Shown here piece by piece: positions 43,653 to 51,785 of a stretch of DNA of 64,000 nucleotides. The notes under the pieces were generated by a model that made no database searches, had not been told where the DNA came from, and worked only from the letters and a program-made list of their open reading frames with translations. This DNA comes from Streptomyces sp. NBC_01353 (lineage in GTDB: Bacteria; Actinomycetota; Actinomycetes; Streptomycetales; Streptomycetaceae): contig NZ_CP108352.1 of assembly GCF_036237275.1 (NCBI RefSeq), forward strand, positions 5,022,001 through 5,086,000, written 5' to 3'. Position 1 is the stretch's first letter; each line of letters begins with the position of its first letter. Both the position numbers and the translations under genes were made by a program.

Positions 43653-44252
43653 ATGATGGGCCGCACGATCTTCATCGACCCCGGGCGCTGCATCGGATGC
43701 CAGGCGTGCGTCTCGGCCTGCCGTGAGTGCGACTCGCACCGCGGCAAGTCGATGATCCACCTCGACTACCCCGACGAGGGCCACTCCGTCGCCTCCCTCC
43801 CCACGGTCTGTATGCACTGCGAGGACCCGGTCGCGCCCTGCGCCGAGGTCTGCCCCGCCGACGCGATCCTCGTCACCGCCGACGGCGTGGTGCAGCAGGC
43901 GGACACCACCCGCTGCATCGGCTGCGCCAACTGCGTCAACGCCTGCCCCTTCGGTGTCCCGAAGATCGACCTCCAGGCGAAGCTGCAGATGAAGTGCAAC
44001 CTCTGCTACGACCGCACCGCCTACGGCCTCGCCCCGATGTGCGCCACCGTCTGCCCCACCGGCGCCCTCTTCTACGGAACCCTCGACGAGCTCCGCGCCG
44101 AACGCCCCGGCGTCCAGGTCGCCGACTCGTTCACCTTCGGCACCACCACCGTCTCCACCGGGGTCGCGATGGTCGTGCCCGCCGACAAGGTCCAGTGGCC
44201 GGTCCCCGGAGGGCTGCCCGTCGTGGAGATCAACGGGGTGGATGTCCGATGA
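43653..44252 (+). CDS. Four-cluster [4Fe-4S] electron-transfer subunit
   Basis: 199 residues with four Cys groups: CIGCQACVSAC (residues 13-23), CMHCEDPVAPCAEVCP, CIGCANCVNACP and CNLCYDRTAYGLAPMCATVC. This is the DmsB/FdhB/NrfC-type arrangement (four clusters) that links a molybdoenzyme to a membrane cytochrome. The GGAGAGGAG site is 12 nt before ATG 43653, rather far. ATG 43656 is equally possible. It ends in an ATGA overlap with the Rieske gene. Confidence 0.87.
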   Translation: MMGRTIFIDPGRCIGCQACVSACRECDSHRGKSMIHLDYPDEGHSVASLPTVCMHCEDPVAPCAEVCPADAILVTADGVVQQADTTRCIGCANCVNACPFGVPKIDLQAKLQMKCNLCYDRTAYGLAPMCATVCPTGALFYGTLDELRAERPGVQVADSFTFGTTTVSTGVAMVVPADKVQWPVPGGLPVVEINGVDVR

Positions 44253-44905
44253 GCGTCACCGAACAGCCGCCCACCGAAGGCCCCGGAGCGGCCGACGCCG
44301 CCCAGGAAGCGCTGCACGATCGCATCGCGGCCGACTCGCTCACCACCCGGCGCGACTATCTGCGGATCGTCGCCACCGTCTCCGGCGGCCTCGCCATCGG
44401 CGGCATCGGCGTCGCCTCCGGCATCCTGCACCGCCACGGAGACACGGACGGGGCGCCCGAGGTGAAGAAGATCGCCGACCAGCTGCTGCCCGGCGAGTCC
44501 CTCGCCTTCCGCTACCCCGAGCAGGAGGACCGGGCGGTCGCGATCCGGCTGGAGGACGGCACCCTCGCCGGCTACTCGGCCGTCTGCACCCATCTCGCCT
44601 GTGCCGTGCTGTGGCGCAACGACCGGGGTAGCGAGGGCGAGCTGTACTGCCCGTGCCACGAAGGAGTCTTCGACGCCCGTACGGGAGAGGTGACCGCGGG
44701 CCCGCCACCGCGCGCGCTGCCCAAGGTGCTCCTGGTGGAGGAGTCAGACGGCAGCGTCTGGGCCGTCGGCACCACGCGCTCCGGAGAGAGCGTCCAGGAA
44801 GGCCTGTGCCGCCAGCTCGGCGCGGACCGGCCGGACCTGGCCGAACGCCTCGGCTGCCCCGGAGCCTCGGCGGGCGGAGCGGGGACGAGGAGTGAGCGGA
44901 CATGA
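44249..44905 (+). CDS. Rieske [2Fe-2S] protein with Tat-type signal anchor
   Basis: 218 residues. TTRRDYLRIVATVSGG (residues 32-47) is a twin-arginine motif followed by a hydrophobic stretch (to ~60). The Rieske domain has Cys113/His115 (CTHLAC) and Cys134/His137 (CPCHEG), plus the extra Cys118/Cys136 that form the usual disulfide. A Rieske subunit carrying the Tat signal resembles AioB of arsenite oxidase, which carries its partner through the Tat pathway. Whether that happens here is unknown. Starts by ATGA overlap with the ferredoxin gene. Confidence 0.85.
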   Translation: MSVTEQPPTEGPGAADAAQEALHDRIAADSLTTRRDYLRIVATVSGGLAIGGIGVASGILHRHGDTDGAPEVKKIADQLLPGESLAFRYPEQEDRAVAIRLEDGTLAGYSAVCTHLACAVLWRNDRGSEGELYCPCHEGVFDARTGEVTAGPPPRALPKVLLVEESDGSVWAVGTTRSGESVQEGLCRQLGADRPDLAERLGCPGASAGGAGTRSERT

Positions 44906-45354
44906 CCGGCACGCCGTTCCCCCGCGACCCGGAGGCCCCCGATACCCCGGGGGACCGGCCCCCCGCCACCGACCACTCCCGGGCCCCCGCACCCGGGACC
45001 GAGCCGCCGCGCCCCGTGTACACGCCGGGCAGTGCGCAGCCGCGCCTGAACCGACCGGTCCACGAGCGATATCCCCAGATCCGGCCCACCAGCGGCTACG
45101 GGGACCCGCGGATCCGCCACACCGGACCCGGCCCCGGCGCCGGTAGCGAGCAGGAGCCCGAGCGCTCGTCGAAGCTGAGCGCGCGCCTCACCCTGGCGCT
45201 CACCGTCCTCATCGGCCAGCTGTGGGGTCTGACGATCGTGGTCGACGAGTGGATGGCGGGCGACACCGGCACGGCCTGGTGGGGCGCCGGCTTCCTGGTC
45301 CTGTCGTTCCTCGTCGTCCTCGGTCTCTGGCTGCTCGACCCGAAAGACCGCTGA
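44902..45354 (+). CDS. Small membrane protein, last gene of the redox operon
   Basis: 150 residues. The N-terminal ~90 residues are Pro/Arg-rich and likely disordered, followed by two membrane helices (~95-115, ~125-145, with ALTVLIGQLWGLTIVVDEWM between). No metal or heme motif is seen. The ATGA overlap (44902-44905) with the Rieske gene shows it belongs to the operon, perhaps as a small assembly or anchoring subunit. No characterised family is recognised. Confidence 0.65.
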   Translation: MTGTPFPRDPEAPDTPGDRPPATDHSRAPAPGTEPPRPVYTPGSAQPRLNRPVHERYPQIRPTSGYGDPRIRHTGPGPGAGSEQEPERSSKLSARLTLALTVLIGQLWGLTIVVDEWMAGDTGTAWWGAGFLVLSFLVVLGLWLLDPKDR

Positions 45355-45439
45355 CCACAGCGGAGAGACCCGCTGATCGAGGCGGAAAAACCGCTGATCG
45401 AGGCGGTACGAGGCCCAATCACCGGCGTACCCTGGAGGT

Positions 45440-45661
45440 ATGAGCACCGCCCCCGCCCACGGACCGCGAGACGCGAAGCAGCCCGGCACACAGCCCATCC
45501 CCGAGAACACCACGAAGCCGAAGCTGATCTTCGACGATCCACTGGACCAGCAGTCCGCGGACGATACGGACCGCGGGTGGGGCGAGCGGCCTCCCGGCGG
45601 TAGTGACAGCGCCGCCGATCTCGCGCGCTTCCTCGAAGAGAAGCCGCCGCACCACCTCTGA
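45440..45661 (+). CDS. Small conserved hypothetical protein
   Basis: 73 residues, acidic and polar, with a conserved-looking middle KLIFDDPLDQQSADDTDRGW and an end ADLARFLEEKPPHHL. No membrane or signal segment is visible. GGAGGT immediately precedes ATG 45440, which is a short spacing. It follows the redox operon by 85 bp containing two copies of CCGCTGATCGAGGCGG and is convergent with mscL. The role is unknown. Confidence 0.6.
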   Translation: MSTAPAHGPRDAKQPGTQPIPENTTKPKLIFDDPLDQQSADDTDRGWGERPPGGSDSAADLARFLEEKPPHHL

Positions 45662-45680
45662 TGCCGGTGCGAGTCGCCGG

Positions 45681-46169
45681 CTAGGGGGTGGGGTGCGTCC
45701 CCGCTCCGGCGCCCGAGTTCGGGACGCGCTGGGTGACCAGGTGGTCGCGGATCTCCTTGAGGACCTCCAGCTCGCTGACCTCCATGAGTTCCTGGACGCC
45801 GTCCCGGGCCTTCTCCGCGTCCGTCCGCCTGGCCAGGTACTTCGCCATGGGCAGGACCATCAGGAAGTAGACGACGGCCGCGGTGATCACGAAGCTCAGG
45901 GTGGCGCTGAGGACAAGACCCCACTCGATCTGGATGCCCTGCACCTCGCCGTTCACGACCGCGCAGGTCCCCTTCAGGCAGGACTTGTAGCCCTCCAGGT
46001 CCTTGGTGCCGAAGGCGCCGACCACCGGGCTGATGACACCTTTGACGACCGCGTTCACGATGTTGGTGAACGCGGCGCCGATGACGACCGCCACCGCCAG
46101 GTCGATCACGTTGCCGCGCATGAGGAAGGCCTTGAAGCCTGTCATCACGCTTTCCTTCTTCGGAGTCAC
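45681..46169 (-). CDS. mscL: Large-conductance mechanosensitive channel
   Basis: 162 residues. The MscL signature FKAFLMRGNVIDLAVAVVIG and AAFTNIVNAVVKGVISP forms the pore helix, a periplasmic loop (~55-85, with a Cys pair) follows, then helix 2 and a charged C-terminal bundle. GTG 46169 (AAAGG upstream) matches family N-termini. An ATG at 46145 with AAGAAGGAAAG is a competing start, and a longer ATG at 46208 is less likely. It opens under osmotic downshock to release solutes. Confidence 0.9.
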   Translation of the reverse strand: MTPKKESVMTGFKAFLMRGNVIDLAVAVVIGAAFTNIVNAVVKGVISPVVGAFGTKDLEGYKSCLKGTCAVVNGEVQGIQIEWGLVLSATLSFVITAAVVYFLMVLPMAKYLARRTDAEKARDGVQELMEVSELEVLKEIRDHLVTQRVPNSGAGAGTHPTP

Positions 46170-46280
46170 AGGGGCGCCTTTCGTTCCGTGTGCAGTTGGC
46201 GGAGCCATTAGGCCGCGAACGACGCAGAAGCGTCCAATCCGTACACACGGAACGGTTACTTGACAGGCAGTCCGTGCGAA

Positions 46281-46823
46281 TCAACACAGCGTCACCGCCA
46301 GTTGGGACGTGATACCCGCACCCGCCAGGGCCGTCGCCGTCGACCGTGGAACGGACAGGACGACCAGGGCCCCACCGTCGGGACGAGACTCAGCCGTGCG
46401 CGGGACTTCGGCCACGCGAGCGCCCGTGGCGACCACCCGGGCCGTACCGCCCCCGCCCATCGGCGAGTTGGGGGCGGCGATCACGTCGACCCGGTCGCCC
46501 GGGCGCAGCAGCCGCACGGTCGCCGCGTCCGCGATCCGTACCGGCGCCGACACCAGCCGCGCCGCGGCAGGCCGACGCTGCTCCTTCGCCGCCGGGCGCG
46601 CCGGCGGATCCGCGGACACCTCGCCTCCGCCCGCCACCGCAAGCGCGGCCGCGCTCATCGCGAGGACCACGGCCGGCGCCCGCCGTCGGCGCCGCAACAC
46701 CCGCCGCAGCCGCTGCCGCCCGCCCCGCACCCGCAGGGGCTCGAACAGCGGGACACCGCACGTCTCGGGAACCGGGGAAAGGAAAGGAGCGGAGGAGGGG
46801 CCAAGGGGAGGGGAGGTCGTCAT
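46281..46823 (-). CDS. RcpC/CpaB-like (SAF-domain) exported protein
   Basis: 180 residues. A short polar N-terminus, an Arg-rich stretch (RQRLRRVLRRRRRA, about 33-46) and one hydrophobic helix (~47-65) lead to an extracytoplasmic domain with APVRIADAATVRLLRPGDRVDVIAAP and LVVLSVPRSTATALAG. These are typical of the RcpC/CpaB C-terminal part used in Flp pilus assembly, without the rest of a pilus locus here. ATG 46823 follows AGGCGG. It lies beside mscL, with mtnP and fmdB further upstream. Confidence 0.65.
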   Translation of the reverse strand: MTTSPPLGPSSAPFLSPVPETCGVPLFEPLRVRGGRQRLRRVLRRRRRAPAVVLAMSAAALAVAGGGEVSADPPARPAAKEQRRPAAARLVSAPVRIADAATVRLLRPGDRVDVIAAPNSPMGGGGTARVVATGARVAEVPRTAESRPDGGALVVLSVPRSTATALAGAGITSQLAVTLC

Positions 46824-46961
46824 CACCGAACCGCCTGTCAGGAAGTCGAGCCCCCGGGCCGTCCGGAGAGCCGCTCCCACCATCCCGGCGGAGCGAACAT
46901 CCCGCTCCAGCCTGTGGATCGGTCCGGAGCTGTGGACAACTTCCTCACCCGCCAAGGGGAT

Positions 46962-47813
46962 TTACGGCAGCTCGATCCCCAGGTCCCACCCGTCGTGCGC
47001 GTGCGTACACAGGCAGTCCCGGTCCGCCGTGTCCGGCAGGGCGCCGACCGCGTCGAAGAGCACCTCACGCAGCCGCCCGACGTTCGCGCCGAACACCCGC
47101 AGCACCTCGGTGTGCGAGACCCCCTCGCCCGTCTCCGCGCCCGCGTCCAGGTCCGTGACCAGCGCCATCGAGGTGTAGCAGAGCCCCAGCTCCCGGGCGA
47201 GGATCGCCTCCGGGTGCCCGGTCATCCCCACCACCGACCAGCCGGCCGCCGCGTGCCAGCGGGACTCGGCCCGGGTCGAGAACCGCGGTCCCTCGACGAC
47301 GACCATCGTGCCGCCGTCCACCGGCTCCCAGCCGCGCCCGCGGGCCGCCTTCAGGGCGACCCGCCGCCCGTCCGGGCAGTACGGGTCGGCGAAGGTGGTG
47401 TGCACGACGTTCGGCACGGCGCCGCCCCAGGCCTCCGGCAGCGGCTCCCCGTCGAAGTACGTCTGCGTCCGCGTCTTCGTGCGGTCCACCAGCTGATCCG
47501 GTACGAGCAGCGTCCCGGGGCCGTACTCCTCCTGCAGGCCGCCCACCGCACACGGCCCGAGCACCTGGCGTACGCCCACCGAGCGCAGCGCCCAGAGGTT
47601 GGCGCGGTAGTTGATCCGGTGCGGTGGCAAGGTGTGGCCGCGGCCGTGCCGGGGCAGGAACGCGACCTGCCGTCCCGCGATCTCGCCGAGGAAGAGGTTG
47701 TCGCTCGGCCTGCCGTACGGGGTGTCCACGGACACCTCCGTCACGTCCTCCAGGAAGGAGTAGAACCCCGAGCCGCCGATCACACCGATGTCCGCGTACG
47801 CCTTGGTCGCCAT
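46962..47813 (-). CDS. mtnP: S-methyl-5'-thioadenosine phosphorylase (MTAP/PNP family)
   Basis: 283 residues. IGVIGGSGFYSF (phosphate loop), FLPRHGRGHTLPPH, PCAVGGLQEEYGPG, MVVVEGPRFSTRAES and GMTGHPEAILARELGLCY are in family order. The Asp pair in TDLDAG corresponds to purine-contacting Asp residues of adenine-selective MTAP. The enzyme splits MTA to adenine and methylthioribose-1-phosphate in methionine salvage. ATG 47813 begins the homology. GGAGG is 17 nt away and TTAATCT near -10 may mean a leaderless message. Confidence 0.82.
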   Translation of the reverse strand: MATKAYADIGVIGGSGFYSFLEDVTEVSVDTPYGRPSDNLFLGEIAGRQVAFLPRHGRGHTLPPHRINYRANLWALRSVGVRQVLGPCAVGGLQEEYGPGTLLVPDQLVDRTKTRTQTYFDGEPLPEAWGGAVPNVVHTTFADPYCPDGRRVALKAARGRGWEPVDGGTMVVVEGPRFSTRAESRWHAAAGWSVVGMTGHPEAILARELGLCYTSMALVTDLDAGAETGEGVSHTEVLRVFGANVGRLREVLFDAVGALPDTADRDCLCTHAHDGWDLGIELP

Positions 47814-47904
47814 GGTCGTCAGATTAACTGCCTCCACAAGGCCACCCCCGTCAGAACGCCGCCCCCACAACGCGGCCCCTCGCAACGCCGCCCCCACAAC
47901 GCCG

Positions 47905-47935
47905 AAAGCCCCACCGCGCACAGGCGGCAGGGCTC
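47905..47935 (-). terminator. Possible terminator after fmdB
   Basis: An imperfect hairpin GCCC-CACCGC...GCGG-CAGGGC just beyond the fmdB stop on the minus strand. It is preceded by repeated AACGCCGCCCCCAC units (about 47855-47905). Weaker than the other hairpins in the window. Confidence 0.4.
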
Positions 47936-47951
47936 TCGCGAGAAACCTGGA

Positions 47952-48296
47952 TCAGGCGGCCGAGCTGGAGGAGCTCGAGCTCGACGACGAGCTCGAGGCG
48001 GACGAGCTCGACGAAGCGGCCGGCTTCGCGTCCGAGGACGAGGACGCGGACGAGCCCGACGACGAGGACGCGGAGGAAGTCGTGGAGGACTTCGACGCGG
48101 CGGAGCTGCTGGACGACGAGCCGCGGCTGTCGTTCCGGTAGAAGCCGGATCCCTTGAAGACGATGCCGACCGCCGAGAACACCTTCTTCAGGCGTCCCTT
48201 GCAGCTGGGGCACTCGGTCAGCGCGTCATCGGTGAACTTCTGCACCGCCTCGAGGCCCTCGCCGCACTCGGTGCACTGGTACTGGTAGGTCGGCAC
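47952..48296 (-). CDS. FmdB-type zinc-ribbon protein with poly-serine tail
   Basis: 114 residues from GTG 48296 (GGAGGAAG upstream). The N-terminal domain has PTYQYQCTECGEGLEAVQKF and the second Cys pair CPSCKGRLKKVF (zinc ribbon, Cys pairs near residues 8-11 and 32-35), followed by the family's GSGFYRNDS. The C-terminal ~60 residues are almost only Ser with Ala/Lys. FmdB is a putative regulatory zinc-ribbon protein, function unsettled. The run fmdB-mtnP-RcpC-mscL is all on the minus strand. Confidence 0.85.
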   Translation of the reverse strand: MPTYQYQCTECGEGLEAVQKFTDDALTECPSCKGRLKKVFSAVGIVFKGSGFYRNDSRGSSSSSSAASKSSTTSSASSSSGSSASSSSDAKPAASSSSSASSSSSSSSSSSSAA

Positions 48297-48364
48297 TTGT
48301 CTTCCTCCTGGCACTCACACTCATCGAGTGCTAACGACGATCCATAGTGACGCATTCCGCGGGA

Positions 48365-49747
48365 TCAGTCCACCGTCACCGGCACTCGGTGACCGATACC
48401 ACGTGCCGTGACCCGCCCCGGCGCCCGGGGCGCCAGCCGCGAGCGCAGCGCGAGCAGGGTGGCCAGCGCGAGGGCGGTACCGACCAGCGGCACCAGGAAT
48501 CCGGTGCTCGCGCCGTGCTCGTCGGCGAGCCGGCCGGCGACCGTCACGGCCGCCGCCTGGCCCAGCGCCACGGCGCCCGTGAGCCAGGTGAAGGCTTCGG
48601 TGCGGGCGGAGGCCGGGACCAGGGTCTCGACGATGGTGTAGCCGGTGATCAGGGCCGGGGCGATGCACAGACCCACGATCAGGCCGAGCGCGCCGAGCAG
48701 CACCACGGAGTGCGCGGACCAGAGCAGCGAGGCCGCCACGGTCAGTCCGGCGTAGCCCAGGATCAGGCGCTTGCGCGGGCCGATCTTCCAGGCGATGGCG
48801 CCGCACGCGATGCCCGCGAGCATGTTGCCGGCGGCGAAGATCCCGTAGAGCAGACCGTTGGCGCCGGGGTTGCCGATCTCCTCGGAGAACGCGGTCAGCG
48901 AGACCTGCATACCGCCGAAGACCGAGCCGATGCCCAGGAAGGCGATGGCCAGGACCCGGACGCCCGGGATGGACAGGGCGGAGACGCGCGGCTCGCCGGA
49001 CGCGGCGGCCATGAGCCCGTGGGCGGGCTGGGTGCGCCGCTGGGCGGCGAAGAACAGGCCGCCGAAGAGCGTGAGCGCCGCCTCGGCGATCAGACCGGCC
49101 GCCGGGTGGACGCCGGTGCAGAGCGCGGTGGCGAGCACCGGGCCGACGACGAAGGTGAACTCGTCCGTGACCGACTCGAAGGCCGCGGCCGTCGGCATCA
49201 GCGGGGAGTTCTCCAGCTTCGCGGCCCAGCGGGCGCGGACCATGGGCCCGACCTGCGGGACGGAGGCACCGGCCGGTACGGCGGCGAGGAACAGGGCCCA
49301 CATCGGGGCGCCGGCCAGGGCGAGCACCACGAGCAGGGAGACGGCGGCGGAGTGGATGAGCACGCCGGGGACCAGGACGGCGCGCTGGCCGAAGCGATCG
49401 GCGAGCTTGCCGCTCTGCGGGGCGAAGATCGCCATGGAGACGCCGGTGACGGCGGCGACCGCGCCCGCGCTGCCGTACGAGCCGGTGGTGTGCTGGACGA
49501 GCAGGACGATGCCGATCGTCAGCATCGCGAACGGCTGCCGGGCGGCGAAGCCGGGGAGCAGGAAGGACAGGGCTCCGGGGGTACGCAGGAGCTGTCCGTA
49601 GCCGGCGCGCTTGCCGTTCTTCGCGGCGCGCCTGCCCGTCTTCGCGGGTGCTTCGGGCGCTGCGGGAGCGACGGGGCCTTCGAGTACGGCAGAGCTTTCG
49701 GGCGCTGCGGACGCGTCAGGCCGCGGGTCGGTGACCGTGGACACCAC
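48365..49747 (-). CDS. MFS transporter (12-TM)
   Basis: 460 residues. A 50-residue Pro/Ala-rich N-terminus is followed by 12 hydrophobic helices, with motif-A-like PQSGKLADRFGQRAVLVPGV and a central GGLFFAAQRRTQPAHGL loop. It is probably a proton-coupled exporter of small molecules, specificity unknown. It starts with tandem GTG codons (49747/49744) after AAGG. It is independent of fmdB (69 bp apart on the same strand), and 246 bp from the antiporter gene with a terminator in between. Confidence 0.82.
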   Translation of the reverse strand: MVSTVTDPRPDASAAPESSAVLEGPVAPAAPEAPAKTGRRAAKNGKRAGYGQLLRTPGALSFLLPGFAARQPFAMLTIGIVLLVQHTTGSYGSAGAVAAVTGVSMAIFAPQSGKLADRFGQRAVLVPGVLIHSAAVSLLVVLALAGAPMWALFLAAVPAGASVPQVGPMVRARWAAKLENSPLMPTAAAFESVTDEFTFVVGPVLATALCTGVHPAAGLIAEAALTLFGGLFFAAQRRTQPAHGLMAAASGEPRVSALSIPGVRVLAIAFLGIGSVFGGMQVSLTAFSEEIGNPGANGLLYGIFAAGNMLAGIACGAIAWKIGPRKRLILGYAGLTVAASLLWSAHSVVLLGALGLIVGLCIAPALITGYTIVETLVPASARTEAFTWLTGAVALGQAAAVTVAGRLADEHGASTGFLVPLVGTALALATLLALRSRLAPRAPGRVTARGIGHRVPVTVD

Positions 49748-49938
49748 GGTCCTTGCCTTTCTGCCGCCTGGTAGCGCGCCCCTGCACGGTGGTGCGGGCG
49801 CCGCCGAGAGCTGTCCTCATGCGCGGAACTGCGGTAGATACCGGGCCTCACTGCGGAGGGCGTCACGGCCGCCATACGGTCGCGCCAGCTCTGCGTCAGG
49901 CAGAGTTGGTTCGATCAAGTGTGCCTTCATGGTACAGG

Positions 49939-49972
49939 GAAGGGCGTCTTCCCGCCTGGGAAAACGCCCTTC
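49939..49972 (-). terminator. Terminator after the K+/H+ antiporter
   Basis: GAAGGGCGT (49939-49947) pairs with ACGCCCTTC (49964-49972), with an inner TTCCC/GGGAA stem. It lies 21 nt past the antiporter stop on the minus strand. Confidence 0.7.
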
Positions 49973-49993
49973 GATTCGAATCGATGCCTGTGA

Positions 49994-51559
49994 TTAACCG
50001 GACGTTCGCTTTCCGCCCGGTAGATGCGGACCGTGCCAGTGCCTGCGGCCCCGCTCGGAGACCGCCGTGGACCCGCCCGTCCCGAGCCACCCGGCCAGCT
50101 TTCCGCCCTGCCCGACGGCACGCAGCCGCCGCTCGGTGGCGTCCCGTACCGGGTCCGTCGCGACGACGAGCAGTTCGTCCCCGTGCCGCAGCACGGTCGC
50201 CGGACCGGGCACGAAGCTCGTCTCCTCCCGCACGACGAGGGTGACCGCGGCCCCGGCCGGGAGGCGCAGCTCCGCGACCTCCACGCCGTGCATCTTCGAG
50301 CCCTCCGGGATGGCGACGGACAGCAGATGTCCGCGCAGCCGCTCCAGTGGTGCCGATTCGACGCCGAGGTCGGCGGCCTCCGAGGAGTCGCCCAGCTTCA
50401 GGGCCCGCGCCAGCCAGGGCAGCGTCGGCCCCTGCACCAGCGTGTAGACCACGACGAGGACGAAGACGATGTTGAAGACCCGCTCGCTGCCCTCGATCCC
50501 GTAGACCATCGGGATCGTGGCGAGAATGATGGGGACGGCTCCGCGCAGGCCGGCCCAGGACATCAGGGCCTGTTCCTGCCAGGGGATGCGGAACGGCAGC
50601 AGGCTGACGAGGACCTCCATGGGCCGCGCCACCATCGTGAGGACCAGGCCGATGATCACCGCGGGCCAGAAGTCGTCGACCAGCTTGCTCGGAGTGACCA
50701 GCAGGCCGAGCAGGACGAACATGCCGATCTGGGCGATCCAGCCGAGCCCCTCGGCGAAGCCGCGGTTGGCCGGGGCGTGCGGCAGTTTCGCGTTGCCGAG
50801 GACCATCGCGGCCAGATAGACGGCGAGGAAGCCGGAGCCGTGGGCCAGGGCGCCCGCCGCGTAAGCGACCACCGCGATGGCCATGACGGCGATCGGGTAG
50901 AGGCCGGAGGCGGGCAGCGCCACATGGCGCAGGCCGAAGGAGCCGATGAAGCCGACCCCGAGGCCGATGGCGGCGCCGATGGCCAGTTCCATGGCGATGG
51001 TGCCGACCAGGACGTACCAGCTGTCGATGGGGCCCGCCGACGAGAAGGCGACGACGAGGATGACGACCGGGGCGTCGTTGAAGCCGGACTCGGCCTCCAG
51101 GACACCGGTCACCCGCGCGGGCAGCGGCACCTTGCGCAGGACGGAGAAGACGGCGGCGGCGTCCGTCGAGGAGACGACCGCGCCGATGATCAGCGCCTGC
51201 CGCCACTCCAGGCCCACCAGATAGTGGGCGGCCGCGGCCGTGATGCCCACGCTCACCGCGACGCCGACGGTCGACAGCACGACCGCCGCGGGCAACGCGG
51301 GTTTGATCTCCTTCCACTTCGTGCCCAGGCCACCTTCGGCGAGGATCACGACAAGTGCGGCGTAGCCGATCACCTGGGTCAGTTCGGCGTTGTCGAAGGC
51401 GACGTTGCCGATCCCGTCCTGCCCGATGGCGACCCCGATCCCGAGGTACAGGAGCAGGCTGGGGAGCCCGCTCCGGGACGAGATACGCACCGCCGCGACA
51501 GCGATGAGCAGCACGAGCGAGCAGATGAGCAGGAGTTCATTGAGCTGGTGGACAGTCAG
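49994..51559 (-). CDS. K+(or Na+)/H+ antiporter (CPA1/NhaP2-CvrA type), probably starting at CTG
   Basis: 521 residues if started at CTG 51559. About 12 helices include the family AESGFNDAPVVILVVAF and STDAAAVFSVLRK segments. A C-terminal RCK_C (TrkA_C) domain (~405-490, GVESAPLERLRGHLLSVAIP, HGDELLVVATDP) senses nucleotide or ion. A GTG at 51514 would cut helix 1 in half. The frame upstream reads TVHQLNELLLICSLVLLIAV after CTG, with GAGGGGAAGG 8 nt before it, so CTG is the better start. It exchanges monovalent cations for protons. Confidence 0.78.
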   Translation of the reverse strand: MTVHQLNELLLICSLVLLIAVAAVRISSRSGLPSLLLYLGIGVAIGQDGIGNVAFDNAELTQVIGYAALVVILAEGGLGTKWKEIKPALPAAVVLSTVGVAVSVGITAAAAHYLVGLEWRQALIIGAVVSSTDAAAVFSVLRKVPLPARVTGVLEAESGFNDAPVVILVVAFSSAGPIDSWYVLVGTIAMELAIGAAIGLGVGFIGSFGLRHVALPASGLYPIAVMAIAVVAYAAGALAHGSGFLAVYLAAMVLGNAKLPHAPANRGFAEGLGWIAQIGMFVLLGLLVTPSKLVDDFWPAVIIGLVLTMVARPMEVLVSLLPFRIPWQEQALMSWAGLRGAVPIILATIPMVYGIEGSERVFNIVFVLVVVYTLVQGPTLPWLARALKLGDSSEAADLGVESAPLERLRGHLLSVAIPEGSKMHGVEVAELRLPAGAAVTLVVREETSFVPGPATVLRHGDELLVVATDPVRDATERRLRAVGQGGKLAGWLGTGGSTAVSERGRRHWHGPHLPGGKRTSG

Positions 51560-51785
51560 CGGGCGATCCTTCCCCTCGCGTGCGGCCGGATCGTTCCTCC
51601 AGCAGCCGGTACTTCGTTACCTTACCTAATCTTTAACGCTTTCTTGACGCACTTCTGGCGCCTCTCCCGGTCTCTCCTCGATCATTCGTGCAGTCCGCTT
51701 ATCGGCACCCCGTCCGGGCCGCCCGGACGCTGCGCCTAAGGTTGCTCCCGTACTCCAGGACCACCCTGCCCCTCGAAGGACAGAG

